Source of the DNA: Pedobacter psychroterrae
Lineage (GTDB): Bacteria; Bacteroidota; Bacteroidia; Sphingobacteriales; Sphingobacteriaceae
Assembly: GCF_004331695.1 (NCBI RefSeq)
Contig: NZ_SJSL01000005.1
Coordinates: 124,001-188,000 of the forward strand
Length of the DNA: 64,000 nucleotides
Direction of reading: 5' to 3'
A program made the translations under genes and the position numbers. Numbering within the stretch: position 1 is the stretch's first letter; every line of letters begins with the position of its first letter. Shown here piece after piece: positions 1 to 8,339 of the stretch. The notes beneath the pieces were generated by a model, which had not been told where the DNA came from, searched no databases, and saw only the letters and a program-made list of their open reading frames with translations.

Positions 1-1
1 C

Positions 2-1390
2 AATGCATCTTTTTTTATTGCGAACCGAAACTCCAAATGGTACCTGGTTGCCTTTGGGATGATAGGTACTGCGCTTTCGGGTGTTACCTTTATTTCTGTA
101 CCGGGGGCTGTTGGGAAAAGTGAATTTGGTTATTTTCAATTCATACTGGGCAACGCAGTCGGTTTTATCATTATAGCCACTGTCCTATTGCCCTTGTACT
201 ACCGCCTGAACATCATCTCTATCTATACCTATTTAGAGCGCAGGCTTGGATTCTGGAGTTATAAAAGCGGCGCGGTAATCTTCTTGATCTCCCGTACCAT
301 TGGCTCAGCATTCAGGCTATACCTGGTAGCCATCGTACTGCAAAAATTCATCTTTGATGCCTGGAATATTCCTTTCTGGCTTACCATTGTCATATGCCTG
401 GTACTCATATGGGTTTATACACATAAAGGAGGATTAAAAACGATCATCATAACCGACACACTGCAGACTGTATTTTTATTGCTTTCAGTGGTGCTTTCCA
501 TCATTTTTATTGCCAGGTCCTTAAACCTCGATCTGGCCGGCACTTTTGAGGCTGTCAAAACGAGCAGCTATTCCAAAATATTTTTCTGGGAAGATTTTAT
601 GGGAACCAAAAGCCATTTCATCAAGCAGTTTCTTGGCGGAATTTTTGTAACCATCGCGATGACAGGCCTGGATCAGGACCTGATGCAAAAAAACCTGAGT
701 ATGAAAACCATTGGCGAAGCACAGAAAAACATGTTTACCTTTACGCTGATCTTTGTGATCATGAACATCTTCTTCCTTAGTGTAGGTGCTTTGCTATATA
801 TATTTGCGCAACAAAATGGCATAGACGTAGCGGCAATGAAAACGCCTGACCACCTGTATCCCGAAATTGCGCTAAACTATCTCAACGTAGTGCCGGGGAT
901 CATTTTTATGCTCGGATTGACGGCGGCAACTTTTGCTACTACAGATTCTGCATTGACAGCGCTCACTACCTCTTTCTGTGTGGATTTCCTGCATTTTGAT
1001 AAGAAGGCTGATCAGAATGATCCTAAATTAGTAAATCAAAGACATTTGGTACATGTTGGTTTTTCTGTACTGATGGTGGCAGTGATCATGATTTTTCGAC
1101 TGGTCAATGATGATTCTGTAGTCAACGCCATTTTTAAAGCTGCTGGTTATACCTATGGACCATTGTTAGGTCTGTTCGCATTTGGCATGCTTACAAAACG
1201 GGCTGTAGCGGATAAACTGGTGCCTTATATCTGTATCCTATCGCCAATTTTATGCTACATCATAGATATAAACTCATTGAGCTGGCTCAGCTATATCCTG
1301 GGTTTTGAACTGATCATATTAAACGGACTAATTACATTTATACTCCTTTGGGTAACGGGCAAGCATTCCCTCACCCAAACTAAATTCTAA
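2..1390 (+). CDS. Sodium:solute symporter, 5' end outside window
   Basis: The reading frame is open from the first bases of the window, so the N-terminus lies upstream; the Met at position 59 is internal, because the residues before it (N-A-S-F-F-I-A-N-R-N) continue the family sequence. About 460 residues are visible, nearly all in hydrophobic membrane segments. The pattern around GMIGTALSGVTFISVPG and the later T-A-T-F-A-T-T-D-S-A-L-T stretch is typical of the SSS (sodium/solute symporter) family, which imports sugars, amino acids or sialic acid with Na+. The substrate cannot be told. A LOG-family gene follows after 18 bases on the same strand, possibly cotranscribed. Confidence 0.85.
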   Translation, partial: NASFFIANRNSKWYLVAFGMIGTALSGVTFISVPGAVGKSEFGYFQFILGNAVGFIIIATVLLPLYYRLNIISIYTYLERRLGFWSYKSGAVIFLISRTIGSAFRLYLVAIVLQKFIFDAWNIPFWLTIVICLVLIWVYTHKGGLKTIIITDTLQTVFLLLSVVLSIIFIARSLNLDLAGTFEAVKTSSYSKIFFWEDFMGTKSHFIKQFLGGIFVTIAMTGLDQDLMQKNLSMKTIGEAQKNMFTFTLIFVIMNIFFLSVGALLYIFAQQNGIDVAAMKTPDHLYPEIALNYLNVVPGIIFMLGLTAATFATTDSALTALTTSFCVDFLHFDKKADQNDPKLVNQRHLVHVGFSVLMVAVIMIFRLVNDDSVVNAIFKAAGYTYGPLLGLFAFGMLTKRAVADKLVPYICILSPILCYIIDINSLSWLSYILGFELIILNGLITFILLWVTGKHSLTQTKF

Positions 1391-1408
1391 TACAATAATA
1401 CCAACAGC

Positions 1409-2116
1409 ATGACAAGTGAAGAGAAAATAAGAAGCGCTTTTGAAAATAAAAACTGGCAGGAAATCAAAGTAACAGACTCCTGGCAAATCTTTAAAATAAT
1501 GGCCGAGTTTGTAGACGGGTTTGAAAAGCTCGCAAAAATAGGCCCCTGCGTATCCATATTTGGTTCTGCAAGAACAGCAGAAACCAATAAATATTATGAA
1601 ATAGCCGTAGAATGCGGACGTTTACTCACCGACCGCGGATATGGTGTGATCACCGGTGGTGGACCCGGAATTATGGAGGCCGGCAACAAAGGTGCCCATA
1701 TGAATGGTGGTAAATCTGTGGGCCTTAATATAGATCTTCCTTTTGAGCAGTTCCATAATAAATACATTGATAATAATAAGCTTCTTGAATTTGATTACTT
1801 CTTTATACGCAAGGTAATGTTCATGAAGTATTCACAAGGATTTATTGTACTGCCCGGCGGAATGGGCACCATGGATGAAATGTTTGAGGCGCTTACCCTG
1901 ATACAAACCGGAAAGATTGCCAGGTTCCCGATAGTACTGGTAGGCAAGGAATATTGGGGCGGACTGGTAGAATGGATCACCAAAACTATGCTGCACACTG
2001 AGCACAATATTCATGAAGAAGACCTAAACTTGTTCAGACTGGTAGATACAGCTGAAGAAGCTACACAGCATATCTTTAGGTTCTACGAGAAATATGTGCT
2101 GAAACCAAACTTCTAA
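1409..2116 (+). CDS. LOG family protein (TIGR00730 Rossmann fold)
   Basis: The 235-residue protein carries the two signatures of the LOG/cytokinin riboside 5'-monophosphate phosphoribohydrolase family: GGGPGIMEA at residues 83-91 and PGGMGTMDE at 149-157, with the conserved R134-K135 between them. Family members release the base from nucleoside 5'-monophosphates; in bacteria the natural substrate is often unknown and the old label 'lysine decarboxylase' is wrong. Cytoplasmic, no signal peptide. It follows the symporter by 18 bases. Its stop codon overlaps the stop of the convergent DUF502 gene by a few bases. Confidence 0.9.
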   Translation: MTSEEKIRSAFENKNWQEIKVTDSWQIFKIMAEFVDGFEKLAKIGPCVSIFGSARTAETNKYYEIAVECGRLLTDRGYGVITGGGPGIMEAGNKGAHMNGGKSVGLNIDLPFEQFHNKYIDNNKLLEFDYFFIRKVMFMKYSQGFIVLPGGMGTMDEMFEALTLIQTGKIARFPIVLVGKEYWGGLVEWITKTMLHTEHNIHEEDLNLFRLVDTAEEATQHIFRFYEKYVLKPNF

Positions 2117-2703
2117 AAATGACTTACGCCTCCTGAAACCACTAGTTTCATAGCATCCGCTGCACTGATATTCAGTGGTTTGATTTTCTCGTTTTTAACT
2201 ACGTATACCTGTCCGGCAAAGGAATAGGAAAAAGGAAAATATACAATGGATTCTCCTGGAAGTCCGATGGAGCTTAGGTCACTCTGTGTTAAAAAACCAA
2301 TGCGTTTCAGATCGCCTTCTACCTCTACCAGTACAGGACTGTTAAACTTCTTTTCATCGCCAACAAAAGCTTCAGTAAGGTCCTTAATGGATGAATAGAT
2401 GAACTTCAGGATAGGCAGACGGTCTAAGGTGCGCTGAAACCAATTGTACATCGGCTCGGTTACAAAGTTCGTTACAAATATTCCTGCTATTAAAATGATG
2501 GAAATAACCAGGAACAGGCCAAGTCCCGGAATGTTTCTACTAGCGCCTGTATGTGGATCTACCCCTAAGATATTGTTTACGTTGAGCCAGCTGTCAACCG
2601 TAGTTACCGCCCAAATCACGATAAAAATGCTCAGAGCTATAGGTAATACAATCAATAGTCCTTTGATCAGGTACCTTAAGAAAGCGCTTCCAATTCTATT
2701 CAT
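2113..2703 (-). CDS. DUF502 family membrane protein
   Basis: A 196-residue protein with two N-terminal membrane segments (about residues 10-35 and 55-78) followed by a hydrophilic domain that includes P-I-L-K-F-I-Y-S-S-I-K-D and a G-F-L-T-Q stretch, features of DUF502. Members occur in bacteria and plants (COV-like proteins); the biochemical role in bacteria is not known. It ends convergently with the LOG gene and starts about 30 bases downstream of the murF-alr stop, so it is probably transcribed with murF-alr. Confidence 0.8.
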   Translation of the reverse strand: MNRIGSAFLRYLIKGLLIVLPIALSIFIVIWAVTTVDSWLNVNNILGVDPHTGASRNIPGLGLFLVISIILIAGIFVTNFVTEPMYNWFQRTLDRLPILKFIYSSIKDLTEAFVGDEKKFNSPVLVEVEGDLKRIGFLTQSDLSSIGLPGESIVYFPFSYSFAGQVYVVKNEKIKPLNISAADAMKLVVSGGVSHF

Positions 2704-2732
2704 GATGCAAACTTAGGTATTTTAACCAAAAT

Positions 2733-5189
2733 CTATTCATAAAAATAAACCCGCTTTACCCGCTGGGAGATATTAGTCAGGATTTCATATGGAATGGTAT
2801 CAATCTGATCAGCCAATTGTGCAATGGTCAGGCTGCCATCAAACACAATCACCTCATCCCCTGTTTTCACTCCCAATCCAGTTACATCCAGCATACACAT
2901 ATCCATACAGATCACGCCTATTGTAGGCACCAGGTTATCGTTTACCAGCATACACCCTACTCCATTTCCAAATTTACGGTTGTAACCATCCGCATAGCCG
3001 ATTTTAACTGTCGCTATTGTCCCGCCTTCTTTTAAAGCCCCTCTCCTGCTATATCCAACAGTTTCATTTGGCTTGATATGCTTAACCTGGGTCACTGTAG
3101 TTTTTAAAACAGCTACGGTCTGCAGGCCTTTATTATTGACAAGTCCTCCGTCAAAACCATACAGACCTATTCCAATCCTAACCATATCCAACTGGGCTTC
3201 AGGATGTCTGGATATACCCGATGTATTCGAAATGTGCCTGATAAAAGAACTATCCAGTTCCTGAGCTATCCTATCAGCCATAGTGGTAAAACGGGTCAGC
3301 TGATGCGCCGTAAATTCGTCGTGCTCCTTACTGTCACTTGCTACCAGATGAGAAAAAACAGATATTACTTTCACCTTATGCATATCATTCAACAGCACAG
3401 TAAGATCAGTTAAGTCTGTCTCTTCAAAACCCAATCTGTGCATTCCTGTATCTATTTTAATATGCACCGGATAGTCGTATTCATTGTCTCCCAAAAAGCT
3501 GATAAAGCTTTTTAAGATGTCAAGATTATATATTTCTGGTTCCAGTTTATGCTTGATTATCGCATCAAAGCCCGAGGACTCGGGGCTCATCACCATGATA
3601 GGCATGGTAATGCCCGCCTTTCTTAATGAGACACCTTCGTCTGTATATGCTACTGCCAGATAATCGACTTTATGGTATTGCAATAAATTGGCAATTTCAA
3701 AACTTCCGCTGCCATAGGAAAAAGCTTTTACCATAGCCATCACTTTTACTCCCGGCTTTAGCTTACTGCGGTAGAACTGAAGATTTCCGGCCAATGCATT
3801 GAGGTCTATCTCCAATACTGTATCATGGATCTTTTGGGTGATCAGTTTGCTGATCCGCTCGAACTCAAACCGCCTGGCACCTTTAACCAAAATGGTCTCA
3901 TGACTAAAAGAAAGCGAAGGAAAATTATCAATGAAATCCTGTGTGCTTTCAAAAAAGACCGTTTCCATCTCAAAAAGTCCTGCAGAAGCAGTAATATGAG
4001 GGCCTATTCCAATTAATCTATGCAAATTTTTCTGTTTCAGCAAGGCAGCGATCTCAGCGTACAATAGCTCATCCGCTTTGCCTGTCTCGTATAAATCAGA
4101 TAATATAAGTGTTTTTTTTGGATGCTGGTTCTGCAGGTTTAAAAAATCGAGTGCTATAGCTAGTGAAGAAATATCCGCACTGTAAGAATCGTCGATCACA
4201 GAACACTGATTGATACCTGTTTTTAGCTCAAGCCGCATGCTCACCAGGCTGAGCTTTTCCAACCGCAGATCAGCCTCCGTTGGACTATAGCCTAATGCCA
4301 GTAAAGTAGCCCAACAGATGATGCCATTTTCCAGTGAAGCCCGGTCCCTAAACGGGATCAGACACTCTATTTCTATGCCCTTATACAAAGCACGCACATA
4401 ATTTTTACCTTCTATAGGCTCAATAAAAAGAATTTTAAGATCGGCATTATGCAGGTAGCTCCAGGAAAATTTGGTTTTCCCAGGCAGGTCGTTGATACTT
4501 ATTCCTTCTGTATATTCAGGCGAATAAATAAGCATCTCTGCACCTTCAAACAGCTTTAACTTTTCCAATAGCTTTTCTTTGCGGGAGGAGAAACCTTCGG
4601 CGTGCGCCTCCCCAATATTGGTTAAGATGCCAATCGTAGGATCAATAATGGTTGCCAGGCTATCCATCTCTTCCGATTTGGAAATTCCAGCTTCAAATAT
4701 CCCCAGCGTATGTTCTTCTTCTATCTGCCATACTGACAAAGGAACTCCGATTTGCGAGTTAAAGCTTTTAGGACTCCGGATGATATTAAAATCTGCGGCA
4801 AGCAACTGATACAACCATTCTTTAACAATTGTTTTACCATTGCTCCCTGTAATGGCCAATACCTTTAGTCCGTATTGCGCCCGGTTGTATCGCGCTAAAA
4901 TCTGCAAAGCAAGCAATGTATCCTCAACGAGCAAAATATTTGCATCCTGAAACTGTTTGACAAATTTTACATCGCTGATCACAAAGTTCCTGATCCCGGC
5001 ATCGTAAGCCTCATTCAGAAATTGATGTCCCTCCCGCTTGGCGGTTAATGCAAAGAACAAAGATTCCTCAGGATCTATGACACTCCGGCTATCGATAACC
5101 AGCTTGGCAATGGTGGAGGGGCTACTGATGAATGATTGTGCACCTACAACTTCTGCAATAAGGTCAATTGAATAACTGGCATGGCTCAT
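2733..5189 (-). CDS. murF-alr: Bifunctional MurF ligase / alanine racemase
   Basis: The 818-residue protein is a fusion. Residues 1-450 are UDP-N-acetylmuramoyl-tripeptide:D-Ala-D-Ala ligase, with the ATP-binding loop GSNGKT at 115-120; residues 455-818 are PLP-dependent alanine racemase, with the Schiff-base Lys at about 488 in MVKAFSYGSG. One polypeptide thus makes D-alanine and supports attachment of D-Ala-D-Ala to the peptidoglycan precursor in the cytoplasm. This fusion is a known Bacteroidota trait. Both halves look full length and their key motifs are intact. The gene starts 15 bases after the upstream solute-binding-like gene stops, suggesting an operon. Confidence 0.96.
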   Translation of the reverse strand: MSHASYSIDLIAEVVGAQSFISSPSTIAKLVIDSRSVIDPEESLFFALTAKREGHQFLNEAYDAGIRNFVISDVKFVKQFQDANILLVEDTLLALQILARYNRAQYGLKVLAITGSNGKTIVKEWLYQLLAADFNIIRSPKSFNSQIGVPLSVWQIEEEHTLGIFEAGISKSEEMDSLATIIDPTIGILTNIGEAHAEGFSSRKEKLLEKLKLFEGAEMLIYSPEYTEGISINDLPGKTKFSWSYLHNADLKILFIEPIEGKNYVRALYKGIEIECLIPFRDRASLENGIICWATLLALGYSPTEADLRLEKLSLVSMRLELKTGINQCSVIDDSYSADISSLAIALDFLNLQNQHPKKTLILSDLYETGKADELLYAEIAALLKQKNLHRLIGIGPHITASAGLFEMETVFFESTQDFIDNFPSLSFSHETILVKGARRFEFERISKLITQKIHDTVLEIDLNALAGNLQFYRSKLKPGVKVMAMVKAFSYGSGSFEIANLLQYHKVDYLAVAYTDEGVSLRKAGITMPIMVMSPESSGFDAIIKHKLEPEIYNLDILKSFISFLGDNEYDYPVHIKIDTGMHRLGFEETDLTDLTVLLNDMHKVKVISVFSHLVASDSKEHDEFTAHQLTRFTTMADRIAQELDSSFIRHISNTSGISRHPEAQLDMVRIGIGLYGFDGGLVNNKGLQTVAVLKTTVTQVKHIKPNETVGYSRRGALKEGGTIATVKIGYADGYNRKFGNGVGCMLVNDNLVPTIGVICMDMCMLDVTGLGVKTGDEVIVFDGSLTIAQLADQIDTIPYEILTNISQRVKRVYFYE

Positions 5190-5204
5190 GCCTCAAAATT
5201 AAGC

Positions 5205-5891
5205 TTAAAATTGGATATCGGTAAACCATTTTTTGTAAATGGTTTGATATACGCCATTTTCTTTGAGCAACGTAAGCACCTCATTAAATTGCTCCTTAAG
5301 ATTTACATCTCCTTTTTTCATTGCAATGGCATATTGGGAGTCGGTATTGGGAAGATAAAGACCCACTTTCAGCTTTTTGTTTTTTTGAAGAAACCCTCCG
5401 GCTATAGGGGAATCATCAATCAGCAGATCTATCTTACCTGCCTGTAATTTACGGTAAAGTTCTTTATTGGTTTCTGCATGAACCATATTGTTTCCCGGGA
5501 AATTGGCATGAACATATTTCTCCGCTTCAGTAGCTTCTCTTATGCCGATGGTCTTATTTTTAAGGTCACTGATACTTCTCAAGGTGTCTGCTTCTTTAAT
5601 AACAGCACATAACCTGAAGTGCAAGTATGGATTGGTGAATTCAAGGATGTGCCTGCGGGATGGGGTAACAGTGACTGCAGAACAGATCAGGTCAAGCTCC
5701 CCTTTAAATAATTGCTCGAGGATATTTGACCATAAAGAAACTTCATATATCACCTCAAAATCAAGATGCTCAGTAATGGCTTTCATTAAATCAACTTCAA
5801 ATCCTTCAAAATTCTCAGAATCATAATCTGAGTGCATTGGAAATGGCGCTGCAGAGTCTAATCCGACTTTTAAAACTTTTTTTGAACCCAT
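5205..5891 (-). CDS. Solute-binding-protein-like protein without signal peptide
   Basis: The 228 residues match the bacterial extracellular solute-binding family 3 (amino-acid binding) along their length, including G-F-E-V-D-L-M-K-A near residue 30 and an E-F-T-N-P-Y motif near 84. Unlike transporter receptors it has no signal peptide or lipobox: the Met at 5891 is followed directly by the mature-type fold, and an in-frame stop lies about ten codons upstream. No permease or ATPase genes are adjacent. It may act in the cytoplasm as a ligand sensor or enzyme-like protein; this is inference. It precedes murF-alr by 15 bases on the same strand. Confidence 0.75.
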   Translation of the reverse strand: MGSKKVLKVGLDSAAPFPMHSDYDSENFEGFEVDLMKAITEHLDFEVIYEVSLWSNILEQLFKGELDLICSAVTVTPSRRHILEFTNPYLHFRLCAVIKEADTLRSISDLKNKTIGIREATEAEKYVHANFPGNNMVHAETNKELYRKLQAGKIDLLIDDSPIAGGFLQKNKKLKVGLYLPNTDSQYAIAMKKGDVNLKEQFNEVLTLLKENGVYQTIYKKWFTDIQF

Positions 5892-6037
5892 AAATATGGA
5901 GAAGTTAACTTAATGATTCTCGATTGATGGTAAAATTACATTTTTTAGCAATAAATTAAGAATTAATCAACATTAAATATCATCATCATCAGGATTTTTA
6001 AATACATTCATCAGGGATTTTGTAATATTGTACCTAA

Positions 6038-6526
6038 TTGGAACCAGAAAAGAAACATATCGTTAAGCTTGACAGGAGAGCTGCCCTGGCCAAGGCAGAG
6101 CATTATTGTGCGTATCAGGAGAGATCACAGCAGGAAGTCCGCAATAAGCTTTATGAATGGGGTTTATGGTCGTCCGATGTAGAAGAGCTGATAGCTGAAC
6201 TGATCCAAACAAATTTCTTAAATGAAGAACGGTTTGCAATGGCTTACGTATCAGGGAAATTTAACATAAAAAAGTGGGGAAAGATAAAGATCAAGCAGGG
6301 TCTGAAGTTAAAAAGAGTGCCTGATAAAATGATTTTGAACGCATTGAAATCAATTAACTATGATAATTATCTAAATACAATTAAGCTTGCTGCAGAGAAA
6401 AAACTCAATGTGATTACAGAAAAAGACCCTTATAAGAAAAGATATAAGCTTGTCTCCTACCTACTGAGCAAGGGATTTGAAAATGATTTGATTACGGAGG
6501 TATTGAAAGACAACGACTTACCTTAA
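6038..6526 (+). CDS. recX: Regulatory protein RecX
   Basis: A 162-residue, basic, helical protein with the RecX pattern: A-L-A-K-A-E-H-Y-C-A-Y-Q-E-R-S at residues 15-29, then repeated three-helix units with F-L-N-E-E-R-F-A and K-W-G-K-I-K-I motifs. RecX modulates RecA filaments in recombination and SOS repair. No ATG lies in front: an in-frame TAA is immediately before a TTG at 6038, so TTG is the most upstream possible start and gives a normal family length. recA is not in the window. The gene stands alone ahead of the tRNA cluster. Confidence 0.88.
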   Translation: MEPEKKHIVKLDRRAALAKAEHYCAYQERSQQEVRNKLYEWGLWSSDVEELIAELIQTNFLNEERFAMAYVSGKFNIKKWGKIKIKQGLKLKRVPDKMILNALKSINYDNYLNTIKLAAEKKLNVITEKDPYKKRYKLVSYLLSKGFENDLITEVLKDNDLP

Positions 6527-6551
6527 GCCCTTCACTTTTATTAAAAATAAC

Positions 6552-6581
6552 TTGACGTTAATCTAAAAGTATTTATATTTG
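6552..6581 (+). promoter_or_regulatory. Promoter of the tRNA cluster
   Basis: TTG at 6552-6554 and TATATTTG at 6574-6581 are 19 bases apart, matching the Bacteroidota housekeeping promoter (TTG/TTTG, about 19 bases, TAnnTTTG). It sits 77 bases before the first tRNA-Gly, with no other promoter-like site between, so it probably drives the three tRNAs. Confidence 0.75.
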
Positions 6582-6658
6582 CAATCCCAAACGGAACAAG
6601 GTTAATTAGTTTTAACAGCGCCCGCCAAAGGAAAACATTGGATAATGTGGATACCAAT

Positions 6659-6731
<73 letters not shown>

Positions 6732-6800
6732 CTTGATACATTCCTTACCAGGATGTATTTGATAAAAGATTAATCAAATCCGAATTTTTGGATAGATTAT

Positions 6801-6885
6801 GCTCAGATGGTGGAACTGGTAGACACGCAGGACTTAAAATCCTGTGACCTTAAAAGTCGTGCGGGTTCGATTCCCGCTCTGAGTA
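6801..6885 (+). tRNA. tRNA-Leu (TAA)
   Basis: An 85-base class II tRNA. Acceptor GCTCAGA pairs with TCTGAGT (first pair G-T), anticodon stem CAGGA/TCCTG encloses CTTAAAA with anticodon TAA, a long variable arm follows, and the T loop is TTCGATT. CCA is not encoded. Confidence 0.96.
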
Positions 6886-6929
6886 CAACCCGAAATTTCT
6901 CTATAGAAACAACGGGATTTAATACCAAC

Positions 6930-7002
<73 letters not shown>

Positions 7003-7006
7003 CTAA

Positions 7007-7032
7007 AGCCTTCCTCCAAGAAGGCTTTTTTT
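7007..7032 (+). terminator. Rho-independent terminator of the tRNA cluster
   Basis: Stem AGCCTTC (7007-7013) pairs perfectly with GAAGGCT (7020-7026) around a six-base loop, followed by a run of seven T. It begins four bases after the last tRNA. Confidence 0.9.
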
Positions 7033-7110
7033 GATAAAAACCTTCACTTATTACTTATAAACATATAACATAGAAAACAGAAGTGTTTTTTCTATAAAAA
7101 ATGTTTCGGG

Positions 7111-7224
7111 ATTTGGTATCTGTCTTTACCTCGTCTCAGAGATCGTTCGGAAGGTATTGGTTCAACCTTTTACTTCGATCTGGAAATCAGTAAACGTGAA
7201 ACAGGGATTATCACAGTAAGATGA
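7111..7224 (+). pseudogene. C-terminal remnant of a histidine kinase
   Basis: A 37-codon open frame without start codon ends in TGA at 7222. It contains I-W-Y near the beginning and then EGIGSTFYFDLEISK, the last strand of the HATPase_c ATP-binding domain of sensor histidine kinases (the usual form is G-x-G-S-T-F-x-F-x-L). The rest of the kinase is absent; the tRNA terminator lies just upstream. I read it as the tail of a deleted two-component gene. The match is short, so confidence is moderate. Confidence 0.55.
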
Positions 7225-7233
7225 AATACGCCG

Positions 7234-7881
7234 CTATCTCCTATTTTTCTTAATCGTCTTAATATTAAACAAAACTGGCTCCAAAGGGAGATCATCTTTA
7301 TTGGTCTGAACAGAATTGATTGCTTCCGCAACGTCCATTCCTGTTATAATTTCTCCAAAGACGGTATAATCACCATCAAGGTGCGGCGTACCACCGATGG
7401 TTTTATAGACTTCACGTTGTTTTTTTGAAAATTTACTGCCTTTTCTTTTTTCAATAGCATCCAACTGTGCATCTGTATGAATTTTACCAGCGACAAAGTA
7501 AATTTGATTGATGTACGAGCTTTTTTCAGGATTGTCATTTCTTCCGGCACCAAGTGCCCCTTTTTTATGAAACAAAGCGGTATCAATTTCAGCTGCTACT
7601 CTTTTTAAAGGTAATTCAGGATGTTGCTTTTCCCTTTCAAGGATAGATTCATCCAATTCTCCTGCCTGACTCACAAAAGATTTAATAACCCGGTTAAACA
7701 GTGCATCCCTATATAAGCCACTTTTTATACTGCTCAGAAACATATCCCTATGCTTTGGCGTTTTGTCGTAGAGCATTACGGTAATCTCACCCTTACTGGT
7801 TGTAAATTTTACCAGTCGGCTTTGTGCGCCTGCATGATAACTGAACAAAAGGGAAAATAAAAAAATGGTAAGTAATTTCAT
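7234..7881 (-). CDS. Secreted cyclophilin-type peptidylprolyl isomerase
   Basis: Starting at the ATG at 7881 gives 215 residues with a clean signal peptide (MKLLTIFLFSLL...YHAGAQ); a longer frame to 7947 adds 22 unlikely residues. The cyclophilin fold is visible from K-G-E-I-T-V-M-L-Y-D through FNRVIKSFVSQAG (with the catalytic Arg) and G-A-L-G-A-G-R-N to the C-terminal GDYTVFGEIITGMDV. There is an extended insert around residues 125-160, common in Bacteroidota homologues. It should catalyse proline isomerisation during folding of exported proteins in the periplasm. Single gene, opposite to the tRNAs. Confidence 0.9.
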   Translation of the reverse strand: MKLLTIFLFSLLFSYHAGAQSRLVKFTTSKGEITVMLYDKTPKHRDMFLSSIKSGLYRDALFNRVIKSFVSQAGELDESILEREKQHPELPLKRVAAEIDTALFHKKGALGAGRNDNPEKSSYINQIYFVAGKIHTDAQLDAIEKRKGSKFSKKQREVYKTIGGTPHLDGDYTVFGEIITGMDVAEAINSVQTNKDDLPLEPVLFNIKTIKKNRR

Positions 7882-7959
7882 AATGGTCAGATTAACTGGC
7901 GCTAATATATTAAAGAAAGCTGCCACTACTATAGAAAAAATCCACATAAAATATTTTTA

Positions 7960-7992
7960 AAATAAAGTCTATTAATTTAATAGACTTTATTT
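7960..7992. promoter_or_regulatory. Perfect 16-bp inverted repeat in divergent promoter region
   Basis: AAATAAAGTCTATTAA (7960-7975) is repeated exactly in inverted form at 7977-7992 around one central base. It lies between the cyclophilin start and tRNA-Cys and touches the -7 box TATATTTG at 7992-7999. No T-run suitable for a terminator is distinct from the arms, so an operator, a bidirectional terminator or a simple cruciform are all possible. Confidence 0.5.
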
Positions 7993-7999
7993 ATATTTG
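7992..7999 (+). promoter_or_regulatory. Probable -7 element for tRNA-Cys
   Basis: TATATTTG matches TAnnTTTG exactly and lies 42 bases before tRNA-Cys. No clear TTG/TTTG is found 19-21 bases upstream, because the inverted repeat occupies that position. Confidence 0.5.
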
Positions 8000-8040
8000 T
8001 TTCAGCAAAGGCAACCATTGCAATGCTAAATACGTTATAT

Positions 8041-8114
8041 AGTCATGTGGCCGAGTGGTTAGGTAAGGGTCTGCAAAACCTTTGACGGCGGTTCGAATCC
8101 GCCCTTGACGTCCA
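8041..8114 (+). tRNA. tRNA-Cys (GCA) with two acceptor-stem mismatches
   Basis: The cloverleaf has a D arm beginning GGCCGAG, an anticodon stem AGGGT/ACCTT around CTGCAAA (anticodon GCA), a T arm GGCGG/CCGCC with TTCGAAT, discriminator T at 8111 (the Cys identity base) and an encoded CCA at 8112-8114. The acceptor stem is imperfect: 5' AGTCATG against 3' CTTGACG leaves positions 1-72 (A-G) and 6-67 (T-T) unpaired. It could be functional or slightly degraded. Confidence 0.88.
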
Positions 8115-8176
8115 GTTCAATTTCTATATTGTCTGATCTTTTAGATGTTTGGTTAGATCTAAGTTTTGTTTAAATG

Positions 8177-8208
8177 AGCCAGGTTGGATGACCTGGCTTT
8201 ATTTTTTT
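8177..8208 (+). terminator. Rho-independent terminator after tRNA-Cys
   Basis: AGCCAGGT (8177-8184) pairs perfectly with ACCTGGCT (8191-8198) around TGGATG, followed by a T-rich tract to 8208. It lies 62 bases after the tRNA. Confidence 0.85.
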
Positions 8209-8339
8209 GGCCGATTATTGCAGAAGGAATTAAAAAAAAACGGAGATACAGCAATCCGCCATATCCCCGCTATCTAAATTAACGCTCTCACATATATAGA
8301 CGATGATATGCTTATTTTATTGTATATCTCGTGAAAAAA

